Source: Progne subis subis (taxonomy: Eukaryota; Chordata; Aves; Passeriformes; Hirundinidae). From it: DNA of 64,000 nucleotides. The notes under the pieces were generated by a model. The model made no database searches, was not told the origin of the DNA, and saw nothing but the letters and a program-made list of their open reading frames with translations. The stretch's first letter is position 1, and each line of letters starts with the position of its first letter. The translations under genes and the position numbers were made by a program. The stretch lies in the NCBI GenBank assembly GCA_022316685.1, contig JAKJHU010000061.1, positions 3,099,709 through 3,163,708 on the forward strand, given 5' to 3'. This document shows positions 23,420 to 35,900 of this stretch, piece after piece.

Positions 23420-23440
23420 CCCCCCCCCCCCCCCCCCCCC
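23420..23440. repeat. Poly-C tract (21)
   Basis: Run of 21 C's, preceded by CCG. The minus strand is poly-G and could form a G-quadruplex, with an i-motif on the C strand. Long pure C/G runs are uncommon in AT-rich vertebrate intergenic DNA. Confidence 0.95.
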
Positions 23441-23766
23441 AATCATTTTCTCATCAGTGTCATTACTTAAAAAGAAATGTCTGACTTTCATGGACAGTCC
23501 CATCAGGGTCAGCAGAGTCTGAGACGCTGACAGAATCAGTGTGGATATTCCTGGGAGGATCCTCTCTGCCTGTAGAGATCCTGCAGCCAATATTTGCTGC
23601 ACTTTGAGAAGTTTGGTGCAGGGCTCTATTAACTGAGTTGTAAGAACATCTGTGTGTTCTATACCACTGCCCTCAAGGTTGGAAGAGGGGGATAAAAGAA
23701 ACAGTGTGGAAGGAAGGAAGTAACAGAAGCCCAATTCAGCTCTCATGGAAGTCTACAGGAATTTTT

Positions 23767-23801
23767 CCAACAACTTCATGGGAACTGAATTAAGTTGTTG
23801 G
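23767..23801. repeat. Perfect inverted repeat, 10-bp arms
   Basis: CCAACAACTT (23767-23776) and AAGTTGTTGG (23792-23801) are exact reverse complements around a 15-base loop. No gene or transposon end is recognised beside it. Confidence 0.85.
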
Positions 23802-26800
23802 TGAGAAGCCATACTCACAAAACTCCAGACCTCCTTTTCTATTCTACATCTGCACTGGATCTGTTGAATTTATTAAGAATAGAAATCTAGTTTAGATTTG
23901 TGGAGAATAGAAGGGGTGAAGGTTATGAGAAAACCCCAACTTACTGATGTGGGAGTGGAGACCTCTTGCAAAATGGACTGTTTCAAATGTACTAAAAATG
24001 TGTTGCCCCCAGCACCCAAAGCCTTCCTGCATTCACAGTCCCTGACTTCATCAGTTTCACAGCATTACTTTTCAATCAGCAAACATCATAAACACAGGAA
24101 GGCAGATTTATGGCTGTTTATTAGCCAGCACCATTACTGTATTTACTGTAGTGTGAAAAAGGAAATCGGGGAAAAGTGCTATAAATCTCAGTGGCTGCAA
24201 CCCAGATGCATTTATTTACTTACTGGATACTTCCCTAGTAGCTTAGCAGATGCCTGCTAGTTTACACTTATATTTTGAGCATATCAGCAGAATGCTCTAG
24301 AGGGATGGGTGTTAAAATCCTGCTGGGGTCTGTTGTGGGCACTGCTAGGAAGGAGCTACTGAAATGTGTTCAGTTTAAGCAGCTAAAATAGCTATTGAAG
24401 AAACACCAAGGTGTTAACCAATCACTGTGTGTTTGAAGGGAACATATTTATAAATTTGGAAGTATATAAATATACCATCTTGCAGTACAACAGGAAGATA
24501 AACATCTGGCTATTAAAGTAATAGGAACAAAACCAAAACTCCTGACTTGTTAACAGTGAGGATAGTATCTGTTCAAAGAAGAAGCCACAATCCTTAAATC
24601 TTATCTAGAGTGCTGGAGCTGTAATATCCCACTTGTGCTGTGTAGGGGGCTGGTGTCAGACAGGGAGGGAGCTCTGCTTCCTGCAGGCCAGACCCGAAGG
24701 TTGTACTTTACTGTTGGAGATGTGATTATAATTTATTCCCAGACAGTAAGTTGTCTGCCCCTGGATGACCTATTTCCATCTGCACTAAAAAAAAAAGTTA
24801 TTTTGGACATGGCTGTCTTCTACTGTTGAAAAATGCACAAATACTTTCTTACAAAACACTTCTGTGTTATTCTCAATAAACATGTCTTCTTTAAAGTAAA
24901 GAATGTAACTTCAACAGATGTTGCATTGTCTTTGCCTGTTCTTTCCACCTTCATTATCTAGAAAAATCTAATTAATGACTGGAAGTTAAATTGAATGTGT
25001 TTAGGCCTCAAGTGTCTGAAAGATCTATTTAATTTATCAACTTTCCACTAAAAGCACAGCTTATTTTATGCAGTTCAGATTTGTGGTCAGATGCAAAAGC
25101 TGGATCTAGATGTGTGATTTAAGTCCAAATGTATTTTTCCTAAAGGGAAATCATGAATCCATTCAAACCAATTGAAATATCTTCACCGATGTTCAGTGAA
25201 CCAGGAATTAAGATCACCCCAAAACATAAAGTGTTTTAATTTTTACTATTTTTTCTACTAACTGTTGGCTCTTATTGTTAATGCTGTTTTTAAAATGAAC
25301 AGTAAAATGCAAAGAGTATAAATTATAGATGAACAGTTTCAATGAGGCTGTTGATTGCAATGACTGAAATCTAATTAAGCAGTTTAAAATCTAAGTGATA
25401 TTATTATTAAAGAATTATGTTAACACAGCATTTGATCAGCCTCATAATTTGTTTTATGTGAATTATACTTAGGAGATAATGTGATTCCGAGTTACAAAAA
25501 GCTCAGTTCTGTTTCTTTCCTCTTTTTTAGAGAAAACTAATATGCTATATATAAATTGAAATAAATTGACAGAGAGGTCTCAGGGAAACAAAGCACTATT
25601 TTGGCATCTTAACTTTAACTGACTTCATATAAATACTGACTACAAGGTTTGAGATGAAATTATATGAAGTACTTTTAAAACAGGAACAGAAATGTCTGCA
25701 GATGAATGTATGCAAATACATGTATATTTTTATACAGATATGCTAATTTTTTATGATGACAAGCTTATTAGCAGTAGCCAGCAAAATGGTTTTGCCATTC
25801 TACCTTTTTGACTGTGAAATCTGTAAACATCCAGTTTTTTTATTTAAAATAATTCAGTGCATTTTCTAAGTCAATGGGAATATACTGGAAAGACAGTTAT
25901 TATTCAATTTACCAGTACAATTCATACAAATATATGAACACATCCTGTGTGATGCAGCTAAGTAGCAATCATGGGGGCAGCATGCTAGATAAATATATCT
26001 CTTATTTTTGGAAATCAGGCCTATGCTTGGTGACTCTGGGAGTCAGCCTTGGTCTGGTTGTAATCAATGTTTGTGCTTTTCTCACTCTAAATTCCATCAG
26101 TCACATCTCCTGTCAGCTCCCAGCAGAGCATCTCCTACAGAGTCAAGAGACTATTCAGCACATCTGGACTAATCACACATTACACTTTATTGTTGCTTGT
26201 ACATGGATGTTGTCTAGCAGAGATGTCCCAAATTTCACTGTAAACGTATTTCTGTGAGCCTTCTTTCCACACCTTGGATGCTGAGGTGCTCCTTTCAAGT
26301 TTAACCCTGTTTGTGTCCACAGAAAGTGAATTTTGTCCTGCCTGCCACAGACAGCTCAGACTTCAGAGCACCTTGGTCAGCCCACAAAGCAAATAAGCAA
26401 TTGGAGGAACTGAAAAGGACAAAACAGGAATCATTTTAGATACAACTGTACACGAAGAATTAGCAAAATACTGTATTTTTGTGTTGGATTCCTTTGATTT
26501 TTACTCTGTAGCTCTAAGTTTGTTCCTTGGTTACCATGAAAGGAAACCAGGCAGGATTTCAGTCTTAAAATTTCAGTGTCATAGAACTGTGGGTTTGTTT
26601 GAAACCAACTGTTATATTTCAGTGCACAGCCTGACAAGTACCCTGGGGAAATGGGCACAACTCCAGGGAGACAATCCTGTTTCCAGGTTAAATGTGCTGT
26701 TTTGCAGTTGCTGCTGCCTTGACCCTATTTTGGATGAAAGGATCATGTCACAGCATTACCATCTCCCTGTCCACCCCTCTCTGACTCTCTCCCATAGACA

Positions 26801-29800
26801 TGCCATGGCCTGTTGAATCAGCTCCTGGAGTACTCCTGATAAAAGCAGTTCTAATTCTGCTTCTGCCTGTGCCCTCTCAGTTTTTGGACCCGGCGGTAAT
26901 TTTGATTTAATTAAAATATTGTTTCAACAAGTACTTGTAATAGGTGGTCTCTGGCACATATTTATTTTTTAAGCTTTCAAACTGAACAGGGCAGGGGATG
27001 GGGGGGAAAAATCATGGGGGATGATATGGGCTTGGACTGAGGGTAACAAACACTGCAGAGGAAAGAAAGTCATGAAACAAGAGGAGACAAAGCAAGTGTG
27101 GCTGGATGATTCATTCTTCACTGGGCTATTGCTTTGTGTGTGTCAGGACTCAGAGCAATAACCAAACCTTTATTCTTAACTCTGTCCCCTGAAATTTGTT
27201 GTGCCTTTTCTCATATGGCTCATTCTGTATCATTCCTTGAAGACGACCTCTAATGAGCCAAAATGTGCAGTATTGTTTTGAACCCATTCTTTGTTTTCTT
27301 TTCATGTCTGGAAGGATGGAAAATTAATTTTGCTCTTGGTCTGGTTCAAAATCTTCCTCCCACACTGTGGAGCCTGGATGTGGTGTTGGAAGATAGTATG
27401 TTCTGGCTACAAGCATCAAAGGGAGATCCAAAGGGCAAGCAGCTTTAAATATTTAACTACTAATAATCTGGGTCATAAAACTGACTGGGTGTTTATGGAT
27501 GACAGCATTGATACTTTATGCTATTGATCTAACAGATGCAGTTAATCCTGTATTTTTAGAATATAAAAATATGCAAAAGTCATTCTTGATAGATAAAAAG
27601 AAATCTCAGCCAGGTGCTTTTAAGTGTTGATGTGTCAGCAGCCTTGCTGTCATTAGCATTTTTTCTTTATATCTTAAATTTAATCAATACTTTTCTGAGG
27701 TTATGATCAAGTGGCATAAAACATTTTACAAATTATGCTTGCATGTGATAATTTTTGTGTTCTATGATGGCTCTGATCTGATAGGGAATCCGGCAGCATT
27801 AGTAACTACTGACAGACTGTGGCTTGAGTTAAAGGTGGATGGCCACTTCTGGTGTTTCAAGTTTTAAGCATTAAACTAAACATGCTTTTAAAGAGGTTTA
27901 ATTTTTGTTGGTCAGGACTGAGTTCTTCCCAGAAATGAAGCAACCACTGAGGTCCCAACTCAGCCTTTTCACTGCAAATCACAAGAATCCATAAGAATAT
28001 TCAGGCTTACTGCTTCCAAAACACCTTGAGATTCTTAAGCTCAGGTACAATGGAAGAAGAATTGTTTTGTTAGTATGTGAAGTGACATGTTGATAGATAG
28101 GTACCTCCTGAGTGGTGGTTTCAGATATTAAATGATGATTATCCAGAGCTCCAAGGCACTGATTCTTTGAAAGGGCTTTCAATTTTGTGGGAGTAGAATG
28201 ACAGGGGCTGATTGCAGCTGATTAATACTGAGCTACTAATCTGTACCTTCTTTGTTCTTGACAAATTGTATAAATTAAGTTCTGGGGAAGAAGGGACCAT
28301 CCTTAGATCTGAGGGCAATAGAGAGCTTGGTTGAGAGGAACTTGCCCTATGTGCTCCCTGCCTTTCCTTCCTTGAGCATCTCGCAGTTTCAGGCACACAG
28401 TCCACCACTCTTCAACATGCCATGGGAGAAAACTGTTGTGAATGCATGGTATATGGAGATTGAGGGAGAAATCCACATCAGAAAAGCCACAGGATGTAAT
28501 TAGTCAAGGTAAGCAATGTGTAAGAAGGAACTGGAATTACCTTTGTCTATTGTTCATGCAAACAGCATATGAAGCACCCACTCATTAAAAAAGGAAGAAT
28601 AATGAAATGTTTATACTTGCAGACTCCTAGGGAATTACTGTAAATCTCTTCACCCTTTCTGTACCTCTTACTTCAGGTAACGATGTCTTGGAGGTCATGG
28701 GGGGGGAGTAGTAATTTGTACAAGAAAAAGAACAAGCCCCAGTGTGACTGTAGTACAGCTTGAACTTTTAACTTCGATTTTTGCAGAAGTGTCAGTTACC
28801 TGCACAGTCCCTCTCCATTTTTCTCCTCTCTAAAGGTCAGACACCACTTCTTCATTATGTTCTCTGTCTTTTATGCAAGCAGTTTCTGCTTGAAAATTTT
28901 CATGTGTCACTCATACGTCTGTAGGGTGAAACATCTCTCCAAGGCATCCATCACTTGCTCTCAACTGACACCTGGTCATAAAGGTGACCTATTTCATATT
29001 AACAATCCATTTCCTTTCATTGTCACCACCAGGATATGTTCTGCCTTTTCCCTTTCCTTGTCCAAAGTGTAGACTTAGGGGCTAGATTGTAAATTCTCTG
29101 AAGCCAAAAGGATGATTTTTTGATTCTTTGCATCACTGTATTCTGTCAATTTTATTTTAATGCTGAGGAAAAATCCCCAAACATTGCCTTCTGACAGAGA
29201 ACACTAGAACACTGTCAAACTGAAGGATCACACTTCATATGCAAGCTTGGTTAAATTGTTTCCATAGTGCAAAGAGTGTCATATGAATCTCATAAATTAC
29301 AAGGTATCACAGCATGTTATTGGAGTTCCTTGTGGGATTTCAGTGCCTTGTGTCTTTCATATTACTTGGAATATGATGCTGAATTGTGGAAAAAATAATT
29401 AAAAAAGAATTTTAAGATGAGAGATCTCTTGCATGTTACAGAAGTCTGTGTTATGCAAAAGAAAACAGTATGCATAACCTACCGTGTTCCTGACATCTCT
29501 TTGAATTGTTGAGCAAAACAGTCTGTGTTCACATTTTAGGAGACACAATAATTCTCCAAAAGTTGCAATCTGTCTTTGGAGAACCCACAGGTTTGTCACT
29601 GAATTTCATTATCAATCAAAGCATTTTTGTGTGGAAAAAAAGGTGTCTTGGAGAGAACTGTATGTAAGAAGAGGAGGATAATCTTGAGGATAAATATGCT
29701 ACTTCTGTTATAAAATCCTCAGCAGCTGATCAGATTTGATTGTTGTGTGTATTGGATTAACATTTTATTTTTGAATTTTAAACTCCTTCTTTTGCCTCTA

Positions 29801-30312
29801 TGTCCCACTATCACTTCCTCTCAAAGTAGTTGAGAATAATATTTATTGCTTATTCATTACATAAATGATGCAGAAAATCAATTCATCGTAATGTTTGCCT
29901 AATTTTGAACTACCTAGTTTGCTTCTGCTTCATTTGAAAGAAATAAACATGCACAAGGTAATTTGGATACGTCTTTGTCATGGTAAAATCTGTCCTGATT
30001 TAATATGGTTATCTGGGTATGATCAGTTCGGTCACTGGCATAATAAATACGGTATTTTTTTCCAAAGAGAAGTGGAAACTGAGAAAATCCTGTTGCTATA
30101 AGAGAAAAAAATCCTAGAGAGAAAAATTCCAGGCTTTGGGAAATACAGTTCCCATTGTTCACCTCTCCTCGTGTAACACTGCTCCGGTGTAACATCATTA
30201 CTCATCTGTGCGCTGCCTTCGGGATTTGTTCCACCACGTTCCACTGGACTTCTCAGGGGCTAATGAGCCATTCACACTGACTTAGCACACCAGAAACCAG
30301 GCCTAAGCAGAA

Positions 30313-30328
30313 TTTTTTTTTTTTTTTT
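30313..30328. repeat. Poly-T tract (16)
   Basis: Uninterrupted run of 16 T's followed by CGCTTGG. Nothing else is recognised. Confidence 0.95.
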
Positions 30329-31085
30329 CGCTTGGCAGTCTTTTTGCTGGAAAATCTGAATTAGGAACTTGTGAAGTTACCTCCAGTATTGTGAAGTATA
30401 AAAGTTCCCATTACTCCCTGCCTCTGACAGTACTGAGACACTCACTGCCATGTCGGTCCTGAAGGATCAGACTCTGTTCAAGATTCTTTTAGCTCTGACC
30501 TTGAGATCTTATGAATCACTTTAAGTTTCATGAATTAATCTTAAAATTACAAAACAAGGATTGTGGCAAAGTACATTTGAGAGACAAAACAAAAGAAGAA
30601 AAAGGCTGACAGTGCTGGAAGCAGCAAAGCAACCACAGGAGGGTTTTTTCAGGAATCAGAATGATGCTACCCCTGTCTGAAAGAACTATCAACTGTCTGA
30701 ACACAAAGTTCTGATGAGTTTGTGCTCTTGCCTGAGAGATACTTCATGTTTTCATGGGACAGTCTGGAGAAACAAACACAGCTCTGGCCTTATGGGGAAA
30801 GATATCCTTTGTGGTGTAAGCCAACATCATTCCACGGGGAATAGGAGAGCAGGTTAATGGGACATGGGGGTGAAAATAAAAATTCATCTAATGGAAGTGT
30901 GGCATGTCTTTGCCATTGCTAGAATATTTTAGATTTGCCATGGGCTACAGCCCTTTCTTCTGAAGCTGCTGTTAATGTTTCTGGAACTAAAATGTTACTG
31001 ATCAATACATGTTTTGCATTTCAGTATTTTTCCAGCTAAGAGAGCTGTATAACTGCAATGGTTGGCTGAAGTTCGTTTTTTGGTG

Positions 31086-31100
31086 TTTTTTTTTTTTTTT
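31086..31100. repeat. Poly-T tract (15) followed by CCCGGCAG
   Basis: A T run followed by CCCGGCAG resembles a strong plus-strand splice acceptor. I see no convincing exon downstream: the next open frame, up to the stop at 31330, is low-information and has no family match. Confidence 0.85.
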
Positions 31101-31774
31101 CCCGGCAGATTAAATCATGATCATTCTTTTATCCTACTTACTTAGCACAACTCTAACAAAAGTTGTCATCAGTCCCATATGTTTTCTACTGATGCTTTTA
31201 GGCAAACACTGTTTACTTCTGCTTAGGCTGATTTCGTTATTAAGAAACCAAAGAGAGCAAGGAATAGTTTCACACTTGTTCTCCTATTTGATGTTGCTTA
31301 GACTGTGTCTCCCTGCATTGCAGGGGAGCTGAGCCTCTGTCAGACTCTTTTGTGTTCTGATTCTGGAGCATTATTGGAGATCACTTTATTATCTTAAGCT
31401 CTGCACATCACTTCAAAGACAGTCAATGTTAAGATGGTGTGCAATCATCTGTCATATCTATCAGGAAGTAACAGATTCACTCTACAAAGTCTTTTAAAAT
31501 TCTGTAACAATCTTTGAGAACCTTATCTGAGTGCCTATGTGACATGAAGGCACCTTCAGACTCAAACTGGCTCATACCTTGAAATGCTTCGCCTTATTCC
31601 AGCTGAGCTCCCCCTGAGGTCAGAAGCAGGTGAGTGGTCAGTATGAGCCTGTTTTCTCATTATTGTTTCTAGGTGCATCAGTACCAGGTTTGAACACAGC
31701 ACACATCACAGCCTGAAAGTTTATAGAGCTACTAATGCAGATACTTGCAGAATCTGTGGATCTGTAAGGAGCTG

Positions 31775-31820
31775 CTTTCAGTGTGTGTTCAAATACACTT
31801 TCAGTGTGTGTTCAAATACA
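31775..31820. repeat. Perfect 23-bp tandem duplication
   Basis: The 23-base unit beginning CTTTCAGTGTGTGTTC and ending AAATACA occurs twice with no mismatch (31775-31797 and 31798-31820). Perfect identity suggests a recent slippage or duplication. Confidence 0.95.
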
Positions 31821-32778
31821 AACAGATGCCTACTGTATTTTTGATGTGGAGAAGCTTAGGGATTGTTGCTCTTCTAATTGTTTCATTCACAGTATTTATT
31901 TATAGTTACATCATTGTAATTGGATTTCCATATTCTAGCAGTGATTTGTACTATTCTGTATCATCCCAGAATGAGACTGAGATATCTGGCTGACTAAATT
32001 ATGCGGGATAAACATTAGTACATTAACTTGATTGTACTTACAGTTTGGGGCATTCAGCTGCTGTGAACAGCTAAAGTGGGATTCTCCAGCATGGAATCCT
32101 CCTTTAAGTGAAGATCTACCTCATCCTTCATTATTAGGATTCAAACAAACAATTTAAAACAATTTATGTAATTTCATTCATTATCTTTTTCTCCTTCACT
32201 GTGTCTTTTTTTTTACTATCAGCAAAATCTCCGAAGTGTTCAGATTGAGAATTTGCTGTCTCAGCTGTCTTTGCCTTTCCTGGTGCTTTGTGAATTGGGT
32301 CGCAGGCAATTTTGCAGTGATACAATTGTCCTTTTTTGTGAGAACCATTCCTCCTCAACTTACTTCCTCTGCATCTTCAATCTGAACACTATGAAAGATG
32401 CGCTAAAAGTAAAGTAGGATTCCTTTACTTAGCCAGAATTTCAGGCTGGAACATTCATAGTACTTTTCCAGAAATCTGTAAAACTATTACATCAAGTTCC
32501 CTAGTTCTGAAGAATTTAAGCAGAAGCTCAATCTTCAAACCCCAGATATGACTCAGCCATTGAGTAACTGTTTTCTGTGGTAGTAGAGGAACTGATGTTA
32601 AATGATGCCCAGCTTCAGTTACTGGACAAATACTGTTGCTGACTGAAGAGAAAAACTTCTCTTGTAGCAGCTAAAAGTCTGAAGTTTATTCTAATGTGAG
32701 GGGACAGCCTATCAGATAAAACAAACAATTGATTATAATGCTAAGATGGGAAGTATACCATTATATTTTCATGGCTAT

Positions 32779-32960
32779 GGCCATCTAGTCCAGTCCATAA
32801 TGCTGGCAGTGGCCGGTCTCACATGGAAAGGTTGCAAGGAAACCCTACAGCAGACAATTCTGGAATTATTATGTGCTCAAAACGGGCCATCTGTCCTCAC
32901 CTCAGGCATGTAGAGGCTACCTTATACCCTCAAGCAGGAAATTTTTATCTGTGATTTTTC
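32779..32960 (+). mobile_element. Probable ancient amniote interspersed repeat (CR1/LINE-related), degraded
   Basis: The blocks GGCCATCTAGTCCAGTCC, then CTGGCAGTGGCCGGTCTCAC, then AAGGAAACCCTACAGCAGACAATTCTGG and a later CCTTATACCCTCAAGCAGG match my memory of an old dispersed repeat in reptile and bird genomes. That family has 'gtccatctagtccagt...ctgacagtggcca...caagaaaccc'. No ends or coding region are visible. The family name cannot be fixed without a library search. Confidence 0.4.
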
Positions 32961-35900
32961 CCTCTGTAGATAGATTTATATACAAGCTTTTCAACTTGAT
33001 CTCACTCCCTTGGTTTTTCTAAGGTATTGGAGAGGTGTGAACACCGTATGTGATCTGCAGAGAGTGTCAGTGGGAAATGAGAAATAGTAAAAACTACTGA
33101 AAACAGCAGTGTGTGTTTGAAGTTTGACTTCTGTCTTACTTGCTTACTGCAAAGAGCAGACTGAAGAACCACATGATACATGTCAGAAAAACTAAGACCC
33201 TCATCACTTTACAACAAGAAATATTGCTGATTTCCCTCTGAATGTTTAAGAAGCTATTGCAAAATATGTCCAACATTGTCTGCTCCTCTAAAAGTCTGGG
33301 CACTATCCAGGAGCAGACTCAGCAGTGTCAGCATGGTAAGAGACAGGCTTATCTCCAGGAAGTTTAGAATCCTAGAAATCTCATGAGGTAAGCCAATCTC
33401 TGAGAAACTCAGATACATTAGCAAAAATGAAGATGTTCAGACAAGTTGTATAAGCTTTTGGTCAGTTGCTAAATTCCGATTACTCATTTCCAAACTTTCG
33501 AAGAGTCACGTAAACCTGTGCCTTTTGCTAAAAGTGTGACCACTGCCATGCCTGTAAGGCAAGAGGGAATAGCAGATACTTCATGATGGCAAAAAGGCAT
33601 AAACACAAGAAAGTCTCTAAACCATGACAGTGATTGTAAGGGCTTTTACTGACACAGATCATCAGCTGTCTTGGAACTGCTAGACTCGGCTCGCTTTGCA
33701 ATTCTTCTTTGCAGCTGGTGGGAATTTGTACAGCCGAGGATCTAGACAGGGACTGGGGCAGAAAAGCTGTGCATCCTTTTAGCATTGTGCGTTTGTTTTG
33801 CAGTCCAGCACTGCCCTGTGATCGCAGCCTGTGGTGCTGAGGGATGCAAATGTCTACATAACATCAAACACGCGTTTGTGTGGCCTTTGGGTGGAAAGCA
33901 TTCAACCCTCCTTTCTTAATTATGCCTTTAAAAAAAGGTACCTTTTGAGGCATCTTTGAGTAAAGGATGATTTGATTCTCTTCCTCACCTTCAAAAATTA
34001 CTTTTAACCAATGCCTCAGAAATGGGGAAAGCTCCCTACCTTCTTGCTTATACAGGGGCTGTTTTCTTGAGGAATCAGATGTCTAGAAGCTCTCACAACA
34101 TGCACAGAACAACTTCTGACAGAATAGCAAGCTGCCCTGTGCCATCACGGCAGCTGGCAGTGAGTCATTGCTTCTGGCCCTGTAATGCAGACCTTGCGTG
34201 TCTGGGAAATAATGCCCAGCCAAGTGTGATTGCAGCCTATTATTAAGGCTTTATTTGTGAAATTGGTATAGCTGAGGTCAAACATCTTTCTCTCTATTTT
34301 TGCGTAGTGCTTTTAGACAGCTTTCAATAATGATTCCATTATACCCCTACTATGAAGATATTTTATCTCTTATACAAATTGCTGGTTAATTACCAAGTTG
34401 TTTTTCACATCTGATTTGTCTTTTGAGTGAGACAGTATGACATGGAGCCAGAGGCAACACTGACTACAGAAAAAATGGTGTTTCAGCTTTAAACTTAAAG
34501 TGAGTACAAGAATTTCTGAAACAGATGAATGCAGCCCAGGAGTTACTGTACGTAGTGAAATGCATTGTCTAGAGAGTGATATTATTTACGAACAGTCGCT
34601 TACCTGCAGATTTCCAGGTGATGTGTTGTGTTGGCTTCCTTAAAATTTTTTAGATCCACTTTGTGTAGTAAGGAGGTAGAAAATTATTTTACTTGTAATG
34701 TCAGCCAGTTCAGAATTGCTCTTTGATTTATGGGCCCTATAATATCTTGACATAATGAATGGGAAACCTCCAACCTGGGAGCTGATGCTGAACAGAGGAG
34801 GATGAGGTGGTGTCCTTACTTTCAGAGTGGTTTCTTAAGGTCAAGGACAGAGACCTGGGTACAGGGATATTTGAAAGTATGCTGGGATTACTGTCAGAGA
34901 AACCTTATCTGTGCTGACTTTCTCCAGATGTTCTTATTTCTGTTGACTGTAGAAGAATCTGCACAGTGGATGCTGATGTTTAGATGGGACTAGTTAAGAG
35001 AAATTCCCTTATTCCTTGTCAAAAGTCCACAGTACCTTGTATAGCTGTATTTCAGTCACAGAGAAAATCCAATAAACCAGTAAGAATATTAATGTGAGTC
35101 AAAGCTCTAGGATTAAGTCCTGAATTTTTGTTGAGTCTGAATTCTTACTCTTACAAAAATGTTGATATGTGTTTTTCCTTAAAGGAACTGGACAGTTGTA
35201 GCAAAGTACTGGCAAATATTTTAGAAGAGCTTGCTATGATAGTAATCTTGTACGGAAATATGACTTCCAGCACTTACCAACATCACCTGCCAGAGAAAAC
35301 TTGGCAAGTCTTCTAATTTGGTCAGCGAATGTTGCTAAGGGGAATATTAATTTGGGATATTCACAGCTCAGCAGAAAGAACTCCGGGTCCCTCAGCTGTG
35401 CATTCTGGAAGGGAAATATTCAAATAAATAAAATAAATTCAATTTTGTATTTACAACAAAAGGAAACGGACTCAGAAGGTCTCTTACAGTGCTGGTAATT
35501 CTCAGATTTACTTTGTCACATCTCGTTGCTTAGGTAATAATTTTTGCAAAAGTACCAAGGTAACTTTTACAACACTGAAACTCTTGTCTTTATCTGTTTT
35601 ATACTGCCAGGGGAAGTTGGCACTGGTATCAATTCATCTAACCGTGTGATATCTGTGAAGAAAGGTGTTTGTCATTTTGTTGTGGAAATTAAGGAAGGAG
35701 GCAATCTAAATTCTTAGCTCTGCATAAAGACCCCCATTCCCCAGCAAAAAAAACCCAAACAAACAAAGAAACCAATCAACAAAAAAACCCCAAACAAACA
35801 ACAACAAAAAAATTTAAATCCAAGTGTCTAAGTTACATCTCTTATGCAGAGAGGGATGATTTGCCATAAACAGTGACCTTATGATGTCCTGAAAACCTTT

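Larger units (their letters stand above)
11456..32778. other. Intergenic desert, no gene recognised
   Basis: About 21 kb of AT-rich sequence. Open frames are scattered and short, without homology that I recognise, and no RNA gene or intact transposon is visible. Notable items, listed separately where clear, are homopolymer tracts (14226, 23420, 30313, 31086), inverted repeats (15411, 23767) and a perfect 23-bp duplication (31775). An AT-rich, ATTA-dense block at about 25320-25440 could be a conserved enhancer, but I cannot test this. Confidence 0.65.

Noticed and set aside
31101..31332. Possible exon after a strong poly-T plus CAG acceptor-like sequence
   Set aside because: The downstream frame is Leu-rich, low-information and unmatched, and I see no partner exon.
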